Shown piece by piece: positions 1 through 7,387 of a DNA stretch of 34,189 nt. The notes beneath the pieces were generated by a model, which saw nothing but the letters and a program-made list of their open reading frames with translations, searched no databases and had not been told where the DNA came from. Each line of letters starts with the position of its first letter. Within the stretch, counting starts at the first letter, position 1. The DNA comes from Myxococcales bacterium (lineage in GTDB: Bacteria; Myxococcota_A; Polyangia; Polyangiales; Polyangiaceae): assembly GCA_020430845.1 (NCBI GenBank), contig JAGQJA010000002.1, positions 1 to 34,189 on the forward strand. Direction: 5' to 3'. A program made the translations under genes and the position numbers.

Positions 1-95
1 TTCGCGCCCGCGCCCGCTCCCGCCTTCGCGCCCGCGCCCGCTTTCGCGCCCGCGCCCGCTTTCGCGCCCGCGCCCGCCTTCGCGCCCGCTCCTCG
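1..95. repeat. 18-bp tandem repeat at the window edge, possibly coding
   Basis: An 18-bp unit (TTCGCGCCCGCGCCCGCT) occurs about four and a half times, with one extra 6-bp CCCGCC insert, and ends near base 95. Because 18 is a multiple of three it keeps frame on both strands. Read rightward it gives repeated Phe-Ala-Pro-Ala-Pro-Ala and runs to a TGA at 136-138, which would be the C-terminal tail of a gene entering from the left. Read leftward from a GTG at 104-102 it gives Lys-Lys-Arg-Gly followed by Ala-Gly-Ala-Gly-Ala-Lys repeats running off the window, which resembles the Lys/Ala-rich tails of histone-H1-like proteins. The window is too short to decide which reading is used, or whether either is. 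Confidence 0.75.
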
Positions 96-134
96 CTTCT
101 TCACGCCACCAGTGTCGCACGGTCCTTCTCGTCA

Positions 135-173
135 TTGACAAGTCTGTAGATAGCGCTACAAACAACATTGTCA
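135..173 (+). promoter_or_regulatory. Sigma-70-like promoter with nested inverted repeats, upstream of coq4
   Basis: TTGACA (135-140) and TACAAA (157-162) are 16 bp apart in a locally AT-rich patch before the gene starting at 200. Two inverted repeats are nested over it: TGACAA (136-141) with TTGTCA (168-173), and inside them TGTAG (145-149) with CTACA (156-160). The outer pair brackets the promoter and the inner pair overlaps the spacer and -10 box, as a repressor operator would. The regulator is unknown. Confidence 0.55.
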
Positions 174-199
174 GTAACGAGCCGCCCGGAGACCCCGCC

Positions 200-925
200 A
201 TGCTGTCGTCCATCGCCACCCACGCCGCCCAGAACCACCCGCTCGTCGCCCTCCGCGCCCTCCGCGCCCTCGCGGAGGACCCCGACGATCTCCCGCGCGT
301 CTTCACCGTCATCGAGAGCCTTCCGGGCCGTGCCCCCGTGCGCACCGCTGCGCGCACGCGCGCCACGCCCGAAGGCGCGCGCTTGCTGGCCGACAAGCCC
401 GACCTGCGCGCGCTGCTCTCCGACCGCGACGCCCTGCTCGCGATGCCCGAAGGCAGCCTCGGTCGCGCGTACGCCGAGATGACGGCGCGCGAAGGGATCT
501 CGGCCGACGGGATCGTCGAGGCCAACGAGCGAGGGCACGTCGCGGTGGCGGGCAACGTCGACCGCGACGTCACGTGGATGAACGACCGCATGCGCGACAC
601 GCACGATCTATGGCACGTCGTCACGGGCTACGGGACCGACGTGCTCGGCGAGACGGGCCTCTTGGCGTTCAGCTACGCGCAGACGCGCCACCCGGGCGTG
701 GCGCTCATCCTCGGCCTCGCGATCGTCAAGCGTGTGCCAGGCGTCGCGGCGATCATCAAGGACGGCTTTCGTCGCGGTCGCCGCGCGGGGTGGATGCCGG
801 CGGCGCGTTGGGAGGAGCTGCTCCCCCTGCCGCTCGCCGACGTGCGCGCGCGCCTCGGGGTCGAGCCCGTGCCGCCCTACGCGCGCTTGACGAGCGACGA
901 GCTGCGCGCGCGCTTCGCGTCGTGA
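200..925 (+). CDS. Coq4-family protein
   Basis: This 241-residue protein belongs to the Coq4 family of quinone-biosynthesis proteins. The signature is clear: an Arg-Asp-Thr-His-Asp-Leu-Trp-His stretch followed by VTGYG, giving His135, Asp136, His139 and Glu151, which is the HDxxH-x11-E metal-binding pattern of the family. The region after it (LLAFSYAQ and the helices that follow) also fits, and the length is usual. In eukaryotes Coq4 acts in coenzyme Q synthesis at the C1 decarboxylation/hydroxylation step. Myxobacteria are known mainly as menaquinone users, so the substrate here is uncertain. The start is ATG 200, with GGAG about 7 bases upstream; a promoter lies at 135-162. It stands alone rather than in an evident quinone operon. 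Family assignment is firm; function in this organism is inference. Confidence 0.88.
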   Translation: MLSSIATHAAQNHPLVALRALRALAEDPDDLPRVFTVIESLPGRAPVRTAARTRATPEGARLLADKPDLRALLSDRDALLAMPEGSLGRAYAEMTAREGISADGIVEANERGHVAVAGNVDRDVTWMNDRMRDTHDLWHVVTGYGTDVLGETGLLAFSYAQTRHPGVALILGLAIVKRVPGVAAIIKDGFRRGRRAGWMPAARWEELLPLPLADVRARLGVEPVPPYARLTSDELRARFAS

Positions 926-977
926 CTCCGCGGGCTCCACCCTTCGAAGCGCGGGAGCCTTCGGGTAGCCTGCCCAG

Positions 978-1487
978 GTGATCATCCAGAGCTCCATGGG
1001 GGGCGAAATCCGCCTCGAGGGAGAGCGCTCCTTGCGCGCGCACTGCCCCGGATCGTTCATCAACGCGCTCCTGTGGGCGGCCGTGCTCTTCTTCTCTCTC
1101 GGCGCGCTCACCGTGCTGGTTGTCGTGGTGATCGCAGAGGGATCGCTCGAGACCGCGCCGGCGATGTTGCCGTCGGTGCTGTTCGTCGGCTGGTTCGGGT
1201 TCCTGCTTCGCGTGCGCCGCCGGCGCATGGGCACGTTCGTGGTGGACGCCGCGCGAGGGACCCTCGTGCACCTGCGTGGCGCGACGGAGCTCGAGCGATG
1301 GCCGCTCCAGCAAGTGAGGTTCGAGACGGTGCTCGACCCGTTCCACCGCGGCTGGGGGCTCCACCATTGGCTCGTCGCCCGGGTCCCAGACGGTCGTGGT
1401 CTGCGCCTCGGGAAGGGACCGAAGGAAGAGCTCGCGCGGCCGCTCTCGACCCTCGCGAGCTGGGGCCTCACGGTCGTCGCGCTGTGA
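978..1487 (+). CDS. Small membrane protein, unknown function
   Basis: I do not recognise this 169-residue protein. It has an N-terminal cytoplasmic-looking stretch, two hydrophobic segments at about residues 28-53 and 60-79, a basic RVRRRR turn right after the second, and a soluble C-terminal domain of about 85 residues rich in beta-type residues. The pattern (two membrane helices followed by a small domain with TFVVD, TLVHL and RLGKG strands) resembles PH-like membrane proteins of the DUF304/YdbT kind, but the match is too weak to name. The start chosen is GTG 978; an in-frame ATG lies at 996. It follows the Coq4 gene by 52 bases on the same strand and could be co-transcribed. It converges on the ferritin-like gene, with 76 bases between the two stops. 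Confidence 0.65.
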   Translation: MIIQSSMGGEIRLEGERSLRAHCPGSFINALLWAAVLFFSLGALTVLVVVVIAEGSLETAPAMLPSVLFVGWFGFLLRVRRRRMGTFVVDAARGTLVHLRGATELERWPLQQVRFETVLDPFHRGWGLHHWLVARVPDGRGLRLGKGPKEELARPLSTLASWGLTVVAL

Positions 1488-1563
1488 GCGCCACGCCGTC
1501 AGGCTGTCCAGGGGACGCCGTGAGCTGCGAACCTCACCGGAGCCCACGGGCGTCGCACCCGCG

Positions 1564-3030
1564 TCAGGCCGCGAGCATCGTCGGGGCGAGCGACGTGAGC
1601 AGCTCGAGCGCATCGAGGTGGTCGGGGATGCCGCACGCGGCGATCAAGTCGTCGTCGACCGGCCGCGAGAGCTCACGTGCGAGCTCGCTCACGGCGTCGG
1701 CCCGCGCGGCGTCGACCGCCCGCCGCCCCTCCGCGTCGAGGCGCGCCTCGACCCACGCCGCGATGTCGAGCGACAAGGCCGCGTGGCGGGTCTCTTCTTC
1801 CGCGATCGTGCGCATACACGCGCGCACGTCGGCGTCCTCGGCGCGCGCCGCCTGCACGTGCGCCATGAGCGCGCCGTACGTCTCGCGCACGCAGCCCTCT
1901 CGCGCGTTCTCGAGCGCGATCGTGAGGAGCGAGCGCTCGCCCGAGGGCGCGCCGATCTCCGGGCGACCGGGCGTGACTCCGTACTTCTGCGCCAACGACT
2001 TGGTCGCGCGCGCGTGGCGCACTTCGTCCCGCGCGGCCTCCCGGATCCGATCGAGCAGCTCGCGCGGCGCGCCGAACGCGGCCAGCTCACGGCGGAGCTG
2101 CCGGAACGCGACGACGCTCGCGGCCTCGAGCACCGCCATCTTGGCGAGGTGCTCTCCCACGGCGCCCGCGCCTTCGCCGTCACGCGGCGCCCAGCACAGC
2201 CCGTCGGGGCGCCGCCCGGCGACGGGGCAGCCGCCTCCCTCTCCGACGTCTTCTTTGTTGAGCACGGTGACCTTGCCGCTCGGGTCGACGAGCACGGACA
2301 CCTCGTAGTTCCTGAGCCCGCAGTTGTCCTCGAGCAGCTTCATCTGCCAAGAGCCGTCCTCGAGCCGTCGGTAGGTCGAGTCCGGGCTGCGCGTGGAGCC
2401 GCACGACGGGCGCCCGACCTTGCGGGCGGCCCAGAGGGCCTCGTGGAGCGTGTCGAACGTGCCCATCAGCGCCGCGACCTCACCGTCGCTCTGGGCGACG
2501 CCGATCTCGTCGCCACGTGTGTAGAGTACATATGTCACGCCGCAGGCCTTGCCGCGGTACCCGCCGCCGAACTGCGCGGTGCACGCTTCGCGGGTGGGCG
2601 GCAGGAAACGAAAGCCGGCGACCTTGGCCGCGCAGGCCGCTCGATCCGACGCCGTCGCGCACGGCGTGCCCACGGTCTCCGTGTCGACGGCCGCCCAGAG
2701 ATCGTCGGGATCCTCGACGGGGCTCGGCACCACGCTGCCCGGGGTGCCCTGGTTGTCGCGGACCGAGAACGCGTCCTCTCGCCGATACACGGCCCCGTCG
2801 ATCGCGGGCGACGCGCTCAACCCTCGGAGGAACGACTGCGTCGGGGATTCGGCGCAGATGCTCTTGTAGGGTGCGCTGCTCTGTTCGCAAGCCGGACATC
2901 CCGCGTCGGCCGGATCGACCGCGCCGCACGCCGTGGCCGTGAGCACCACGGCGCCTGCCGCGGACACGAGCACCCTCGCGAGCGCGGTCTCGAAGGAACG
3001 ATGGAGCCTCTCTTCTGACGGTCGTCGCAT
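1564..3030 (-). CDS. Lipoprotein with C-terminal diiron ferritin-like domain
   Basis: This 488-residue protein starts with a lipoprotein signal peptide whose lipobox (LTATAC) ends at Cys35, so it should be anchored in the envelope facing the periplasm or outside. Residues from about 40 to 285 form a Cys-containing domain I do not recognise. The last 200 residues are a ferritin-like four-helix bundle with a full set of carboxylate-diiron ligands: Glu302 in LEAAS, Glu336-x-x-His339, Glu383 (or Glu378) and Glu413-x-x-His416. Such sites bind iron or catalyse ferroxidase or oxygenase chemistry. The start at 3030 is fixed by a GGGAGG about 8 bases upstream; the longer reading frame upstream of it is not coding. 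It begins one base after the stop of the MYXO-CTERM gene, so the two form an operon. Confidence 0.82.
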   Translation of the reverse strand: MRRPSEERLHRSFETALARVLVSAAGAVVLTATACGAVDPADAGCPACEQSSAPYKSICAESPTQSFLRGLSASPAIDGAVYRREDAFSVRDNQGTPGSVVPSPVEDPDDLWAAVDTETVGTPCATASDRAACAAKVAGFRFLPPTREACTAQFGGGYRGKACGVTYVLYTRGDEIGVAQSDGEVAALMGTFDTLHEALWAARKVGRPSCGSTRSPDSTYRRLEDGSWQMKLLEDNCGLRNYEVSVLVDPSGKVTVLNKEDVGEGGGCPVAGRRPDGLCWAPRDGEGAGAVGEHLAKMAVLEAASVVAFRQLRRELAAFGAPRELLDRIREAARDEVRHARATKSLAQKYGVTPGRPEIGAPSGERSLLTIALENAREGCVRETYGALMAHVQAARAEDADVRACMRTIAEEETRHAALSLDIAAWVEARLDAEGRRAVDAARADAVSELARELSRPVDDDLIAACGIPDHLDALELLTSLAPTMLAA

Positions 3031-3031
3031 G

Positions 3032-3955
3032 TCACGAACCTCCCTTGGAGCGGCGAGCCGTGCGTCGCGCAAACGCGCCCGCCGCCAGAGCGAGCGCGAG
3101 CGCCGGGACGAACGCGGCGTGGGTCGGGGTGTGGGCGGCGCTGCAACCTCCGCCGCTCGAGCTCGCCGGCTGCGCGGGGGCGCCGGGGGGCGGCGTCGCC
3201 CCGGGAGCGATCGTCGGTGCGGGCGGCTTGGCGATCTTCGGCGCTGGGCAGTCGAACGTCGCCGTCGTGGTCGCCGAGTCGATGTCCGGCGAGAACGGCA
3301 GGCGCGCACGGAGCTGGATCGTGTGCGTCGCAGTCCCGGCGTTCGTCTCGTCGCACCATCCGGTCGCGGAGAGATCGGCGGACGCGAGCGGCGACGAGAA
3401 CGTGGTCTTCGTCGCGATGGGGCGGCCGTCCACGACGACGAGCAGCTGATAGACCGTCGCCCACGGCTTCATCTCGTCGGTGAGCTCGTACGAAGCGTTG
3501 ACGATCAGCTTCGCGGTGCCGCGATCCTCGACCTTGACGGTCGGCGCGCCGCGGAGCGTACCGACGGTCGTGGGGATGGGCGCTGCAGCCGCGGCCACGA
3601 ACTCGAACGGCTCCTGCGCCGGCACCGCGCTGTAGCTGCAGAAGGGCTTGGATTCGATGCGGTAGCGCGTGCCCACGACGAGGGGATCCTGCGGCGTCAT
3701 CTTCATCACACCCGCGCTCGGCTCGAGTCGGACCGGCAGCTCCTGCCTGGTCGCGGCGTCGTACAGGTGGATGTCCTGCGTCGTCGCCTTCAACGCGGTG
3801 TACGCGAAGCCCGGCAGGTTGACGGGAATCGCGGACGTCGCGGGGGCCACCACCGCCGGCATGCATGGCGGCGGCGCGGCGGCGCTGGCCGCGCTCGGAG
3901 CGAGGAACGCCGCGCCCGCGAACGCGAGGCCACGAATCTTGGTCGACGCTTTCAT
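3032..3955 (-). CDS. Secreted protein with MYXO-CTERM-like sorting tail
   Basis: This 307-residue protein has a Sec signal peptide (basic MKASTKIRG, hydrophobic core, cleavage near ASAAA). Its beta-rich body includes a DIHLYDAATRQELPV strand region and two Ig-like segments. A Pro/Ala/Ser linker then leads to the tail: a Gly-Gly-Gly-Cys, a hydrophobic helix and Arg-rich residues at the very end (RRTARR). That tail matches the MYXO-CTERM class of surface-sorting signals found in myxobacteria, where the Cys is the key residue. The start is ATG 3955, because GGGAG lies 3 bases before it; a longer in-frame start at 3973 has no such site. It is followed one base later by the ferritin-like lipoprotein, suggesting that both act at the cell surface. 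The function of the body is unknown. Confidence 0.8.
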   Translation of the reverse strand: MKASTKIRGLAFAGAAFLAPSAASAAAPPPCMPAVVAPATSAIPVNLPGFAYTALKATTQDIHLYDAATRQELPVRLEPSAGVMKMTPQDPLVVGTRYRIESKPFCSYSAVPAQEPFEFVAAAAAPIPTTVGTLRGAPTVKVEDRGTAKLIVNASYELTDEMKPWATVYQLLVVVDGRPIATKTTFSSPLASADLSATGWCDETNAGTATHTIQLRARLPFSPDIDSATTTATFDCPAPKIAKPPAPTIAPGATPPPGAPAQPASSSGGGCSAAHTPTHAAFVPALALALAAGAFARRTARRSKGGS

Positions 3956-4088
3956 CGACTCCCATGACAGCAAGGCCCGTGCCCGTTGCGGCCGCGATTA
4001 ACGCCGGATTGTCGGTCGATTTGCACGCGACGGCGGCACAGCGCGGCACAAGAGCGATCCGCGCGCCGCGGGGGACCACGACGCGGAG

Positions 4089-4114
4089 GGCGTCTCCGTT
4101 GCGCCGCAGACGCC
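4089..4114. promoter_or_regulatory. Inverted repeat in the leader of the DUF418 gene
   Basis: GGCGTCT (4089-4095) and AGACGCC (4108-4114) are perfect inverted copies around a 12-base loop, ending 27 bases before the ATG at 4142. In RNA this would be a GC-rich hairpin in the 5' leader; in DNA it could be an operator. No T-run follows, so it is not a typical terminator. The divergent gap 3956-4141 that holds it shows no convincing -35/-10 pair. Confidence 0.35.
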
Positions 4115-4141
4115 ACGGGACGTTCGCGCGATGATGGCGCC

Positions 4142-5293
4142 ATGTCCGTCGACGCTCCGCCGCAGCATGGCCCGCGCCCGCCGGGCGAGCGGCTCGCGGT
4201 GGTCGACGCGCTCCGCGGGATCGCGCTGCTCGGCGTCGTCGTCGTGAACGCGGACGCCCACTTTCGGATCACGACGTTCCAGCCGCTCGTCGGGGCCGCG
4301 CCCCCGGCGACGCCCACGGAGGCGTTCGTCGCCGGCGCGGTGAGCCTGGTCTTCGAATGGAAGGCGCTCAGTCTGTTCGCGTTCCTTTTCGGGGCCGGTC
4401 TCGCCGCCCAACGGGAACGTGCCGGCGCGGCGTGGGCGCTCTACCTATCTCGTCGACAGTGCGTGCTCTTCGCGCTCGGCGTCGCGCACATGGTGTTCGT
4501 GTTCGGCGGCGACATCCTCGCGTTCTACGCCGTGCTCGGTCTCGTCGCCTCCGTGGCTCTCTCGCTGTCCGCGCGCACGCTCGCCGCGCTCGCCGTCGGG
4601 TTCTTTGCGCTGCAAATCGCGCCGCTGCCCGTCTATCCGTTCGCGAGCATCGAAGACGCCCAAGAGCACGTCGCGGTCGCGCAGCGCGTCTATGCCGGCG
4701 GCTCGTACGGCGACGTGCTCCGGTTTCGCGTGCACGAGCTGCGGCCGCTCTTGGTCCTCCTCTCGCGGAGCGCGCCGCGCAACCTCGGGCTCTTCCTTCT
4801 CGGGGCCGCCGCCTGGCGGGCGCGCATGTTCTCCCCGAGCCAGAGGTCGCGCGCGCTCCTGATCGTCGCGGCGCTCGGGCTCGCCGCGGGTGCGGCACAC
4901 GCAGCTGCGCATTTCGAGCTGATCCGCGGAGCCGCGCGGGACGTCGTGTACGAGTCCGGCGGCGCGCTCTTCGCCCTCGGGCTCGCCGCCTTGCTCGTGC
5001 GGGTCTCGCGGCGACCGCTTGCGGTCCAGGCGATGCGCCTCTTCGCGCCGCTCGGGAGGATGTCGCTCACGGCCTACCTGAGCCAGTCTCTCGTGCTCGG
5101 CGCGATCTTCTACGGGTATGGCCTCGGCTTGATGGGACGGGTCAGTCGCGCGACGACGTTCGCCATCGCGCTCGGACTCTACCTGGCCCTGCTCGTCGCG
5201 AGCCGGGCGTGGCTGCGTCGCGCGTCGTGGGGCCCCGTCGAGTGGGCGTGGCGTGCCGCGACCTACGGCGCGATGCGCAGACCAAAGAGCTGA
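4142..5293 (+). CDS. DUF418 family integral membrane protein
   Basis: This is a polytopic inner-membrane protein of 383 residues, with roughly nine to ten hydrophobic segments. Its N-terminus (RLAVVDALRGIALLGVVVVN) and its C-terminal half (GRMSLTAYLSQS, then GPVEWAWR near the end) are the hallmarks of DUF418, the family of Escherichia coli YeiB. The N-terminal part is related to acyltransferase-3/heparan-alpha-glucosaminide acetyltransferase membrane domains. The biochemical role of the family is not established; transport or acyl transfer at the membrane are the usual guesses. ATG 4142 is chosen because the conserved domain begins about 18 residues later; the frame is open further upstream but encodes only Arg-rich low-quality sequence. 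It diverges from the MYXO-CTERM gene. No clear ribosome-binding site is seen. Confidence 0.85.
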   Translation: MSVDAPPQHGPRPPGERLAVVDALRGIALLGVVVVNADAHFRITTFQPLVGAAPPATPTEAFVAGAVSLVFEWKALSLFAFLFGAGLAAQRERAGAAWALYLSRRQCVLFALGVAHMVFVFGGDILAFYAVLGLVASVALSLSARTLAALAVGFFALQIAPLPVYPFASIEDAQEHVAVAQRVYAGGSYGDVLRFRVHELRPLLVLLSRSAPRNLGLFLLGAAAWRARMFSPSQRSRALLIVAALGLAAGAAHAAAHFELIRGAARDVVYESGGALFALGLAALLVRVSRRPLAVQAMRLFAPLGRMSLTAYLSQSLVLGAIFYGYGLGLMGRVSRATTFAIALGLYLALLVASRAWLRRASWGPVEWAWRAATYGAMRRPKS

Positions 5294-5357
5294 GGGCGCT
5301 CGTGATCTCCGCCTTGGCGTTCCTGGCGCAGGCGTCGTATGAGAAGGACCGGACGTT

Positions 5358-6143
5358 GTGTGGGGATGGAGGCCTGTCGCTCGCGTGAGCACGGAGAGAA
5401 GCCGAAGACTGGACCGCCTGAGCCTGCGCGCGATGCGTTTCGACTGCATCGTCGGGCTGTTCGGGCACGAGCGGAACACCCCACAGCCGGTGGAGCTCGA
5501 CGTGACGCTGCACTTCGACGCGCGGGAGGCGGCGCGGTACGGGCAGCTCTCGCTCACGGTGGACTACGCGCGCCTGCTCGGCGAGCTGCGCTTCATCATG
5601 GTCGCCGCGCGCTTTCGACTGCTCGAGAGCGCGACCGAGGCCGTCGCAGCGTGGCTCTTGATGCCGCCGTCGGAGGACGTTCCGCGACCGCAGGTCGAGC
5701 AGGTCGAGGTGAAGCTCACCAAGCTCGTCGCGCTCTCGGGCGCCGCGGTTCCCACGCTCGAGATCACCCGCGGGCGGAGCGACTACGCCTTCACGACCGA
5801 AGACAAGTCGTTCGGCAAGGTGGACGTGGTCTTCGAGACGAAGGAGTGCGGCGTGTATCGCGAGCGTATCGCGCCGCGCACCGTGCTACCGACGCACGTG
5901 CACAAGCTCATGGACGAGTCCGAGCTCGTGCTCGGCGACGGGTTGCTCCTCCAGAACGAGCCGGTCTCGGCGGGCACCGCGCACGCGTGGCCCCGCGGGT
6001 TCCCCCACCGCTACGAGAACGTGACCGACATCGAGCAGAGCTTTCTATGCATCGACCGGCCGTCGTTCATCACGACGGACGAAACCGTCGTCGACGTGCC
6101 GCTCGACGAGCTCGCGCGCCCCGAGCCGATGCGCTTCTTCTGA
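5358..6143 (+). CDS. Dihydroneopterin aldolase-like (FolB) domain fused to a cupin domain
   Basis: This is a two-domain protein of 261 residues. Residues about 18-138 match FolB, which in folate synthesis splits 7,8-dihydroneopterin to 6-hydroxymethyl-dihydropterin and glycolaldehyde. Visible are CIVGLFGHERNTPQ, TVDYARL, LLESATEAVA and EITR; the catalytic Glu38, Tyr70 and Lys122 are all present, though Lys is followed by Leu rather than the usual Pro. Residues about 165-245 form a cupin: motif 1 is His180-x-His182-x4-Glu187 and motif 2 is Pro212-x-Gly214-xx-His217-xxx-Asn221, a near-perfect set of metal ligands. GTG 5358 has AAGGA 9 bases upstream; GTG 5385 would also begin before the FolB domain. 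I know of no standard folate enzyme with this fusion. Other folate genes are not nearby, so the substrate may be another pterin. Confidence 0.82.
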   Translation: MWGWRPVARVSTERSRRLDRLSLRAMRFDCIVGLFGHERNTPQPVELDVTLHFDAREAARYGQLSLTVDYARLLGELRFIMVAARFRLLESATEAVAAWLLMPPSEDVPRPQVEQVEVKLTKLVALSGAAVPTLEITRGRSDYAFTTEDKSFGKVDVVFETKECGVYRERIAPRTVLPTHVHKLMDESELVLGDGLLLQNEPVSAGTAHAWPRGFPHRYENVTDIEQSFLCIDRPSFITTDETVVDVPLDELARPEPMRFF

Positions 6144-6404
6144 CGGGCGCGGTCGGCATCGCTGCCCTCGGGCGAGCCCGCGCGTGCATGAGCCGAAGTG
6201 TGCAACGGTAGTAGAGAGTCGCTCGATTCATGAGCACCTCGGCGAGGTTGCCGCGCGGGTCGCCTACCCCGGCCGCGAGCCGACTTGTGGGGCACGCCCC
6301 CCGCGTCCCGCGCGAGCAGCCAGCACGCGGCGTACGGTCGCCCGCATTTTACGAGGGATCGGCGGAGCGTGCGGCTGTGCGCGGTTCTTGCTCATGCCTG
6401 ACCC

Positions 6405-7277
6405 ATGCGCGCCTGGTCGATCGCGAGGATGCTGTGTGCAGGGGTGGTCGGTGTGACCCTCGCTGCGTGCGCTGTCGACGAGGGCGAGCCCGTCGGCTCC
6501 GCGCTCTCACAGGGGCAGGACGACGCGACTGGTGCGACGCCATCGCCGCCCCCCGCGCTCGGCGATGACCGCGTGTCACCCGACCCCGTCGGTGCGGGCG
6601 GCTCGGGCGAGGATCCGGCCGGTGGAAGCTCGGGGGCGGGTACGTCTTCTTCGGGGGACGGCACGTCGAGTGGAGGCACGTCGAGTGGAGGCACCTCTTC
6701 CGGCGCGACGTCGTCGTCTGGCGGTTCATCTTCCGGCGCCACCTCGTCCTCGGGCGGCACGTCGTCGTCGAGCGGTGGCTCGTCCTCCGGTGGCACCTCG
6801 TCATCTTCCAGCGGCGGCCCGTCCTCGGGCGGCACGTGCTCCGTCGTTCAGAGCGGCGGCACGACCGGCGAGGGTGGCGTGATCCCCGTCTGCTGCGCGC
6901 CCACCGGGGCGGAGAAGGCCGAGATCGACGAGGTGTTCCTGCTGCTCAACGCGTACCGCGCGCAGATGGGGAAGGCGGCGCTCACGTACGATCCCAAGCT
7001 CGAGGCGTCCATCCAAGGACACTGCCAGCACATGACGGCGCACGGCTTCTTCGATCACACCGCGCCCGAGGCGGCCGTGAAGACGCCGTTCGTCCGTGCG
7101 CCGCTCTGTGGCGCGACCGCGAACGCTGAGAACCTCGCCGCGGGCCAGCGCACCCCCGCCGCGGTGATGGCCTCGTGGAAGGGCAGCGCCGGCCACAACG
7201 CGAACATGCTCGGCAGCTACGCGCGCGTCGGGATCTGCCGATCGGGCTCCTACTGGGGTCAGCTCTTCGGGAAGTGA
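6405..7277 (+). CDS. Lipoprotein with Ser/Gly linker and CAP (SCP/PR1) domain
   Basis: A 290-residue envelope protein. The signal peptide ends in the lipobox LAAC (Cys22). Residues about 65-145 are a low-complexity Gly/Ser/Thr spacer, which would hold the C-terminal domain away from the membrane. Residues about 165-290 are a CAP/SCP/PR1 domain: VFLLLNAYRAQMG, LTYDPKLEASIQGHCQHM, HGFFDHT, NAENLAAG and WKGSAGHNANML, with the His and Glu residues of the CAP cavity present. Bacterial CAP proteins are secreted and are variously linked to lipid or wall binding; the activity here is unknown. The 261 bases upstream (6144-6404) hold no gene that I can support and no clear promoter. No strong ribosome-binding site precedes the ATG. 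Confidence 0.85.
   Translation: MRAWSIARMLCAGVVGVTLAACAVDEGEPVGSALSQGQDDATGATPSPPPALGDDRVSPDPVGAGGSGEDPAGGSSGAGTSSSGDGTSSGGTSSGGTSSGATSSSGGSSSGATSSSGGTSSSSGGSSSGGTSSSSSGGPSSGGTCSVVQSGGTTGEGGVIPVCCAPTGAEKAEIDEVFLLLNAYRAQMGKAALTYDPKLEASIQGHCQHMTAHGFFDHTAPEAAVKTPFVRAPLCGATANAENLAAGQRTPAAVMASWKGSAGHNANMLGSYARVGICRSGSYWGQLFGK
6616..6845 (+). repeat. Low-complexity Gly/Ser/Thr-coding repeat
   Basis: Inside the CAP lipoprotein gene, short repeats of the form GGCACGTCGAGTGGA and its variants (GGCACCTCGTCC, GGCGGCACGTCGTCG) code for GGTSS/GGSSS units. Two 15-bp copies at about 6662-6691 are identical in tandem. Such stretches can change length by slippage, altering the reach of the surface spacer without breaking frame. 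Confidence 0.7.
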
Positions 7278-7387
7278 GCCAGCCCGCGCTCGCCCGCGCT
7301 CGACGGCGATCCTCGGAACGATCTCGCATGAAAAGGGCGACGACCTCGTGACATCATGCTCGGCGGCACGCCGTGACCCGAGCCGCA

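Noticed and set aside
1-95. CRISPR array at the left edge
   Set aside because: The units are directly adjacent without unique spacers; this is a simple tandem repeat.
6184-6456. Possible 90-residue gene between the FolB-cupin and CAP genes
   Set aside because: The product is Arg/Ala/Pro-rich without a domain, has no ribosome-binding site and overlaps the CAP gene start.
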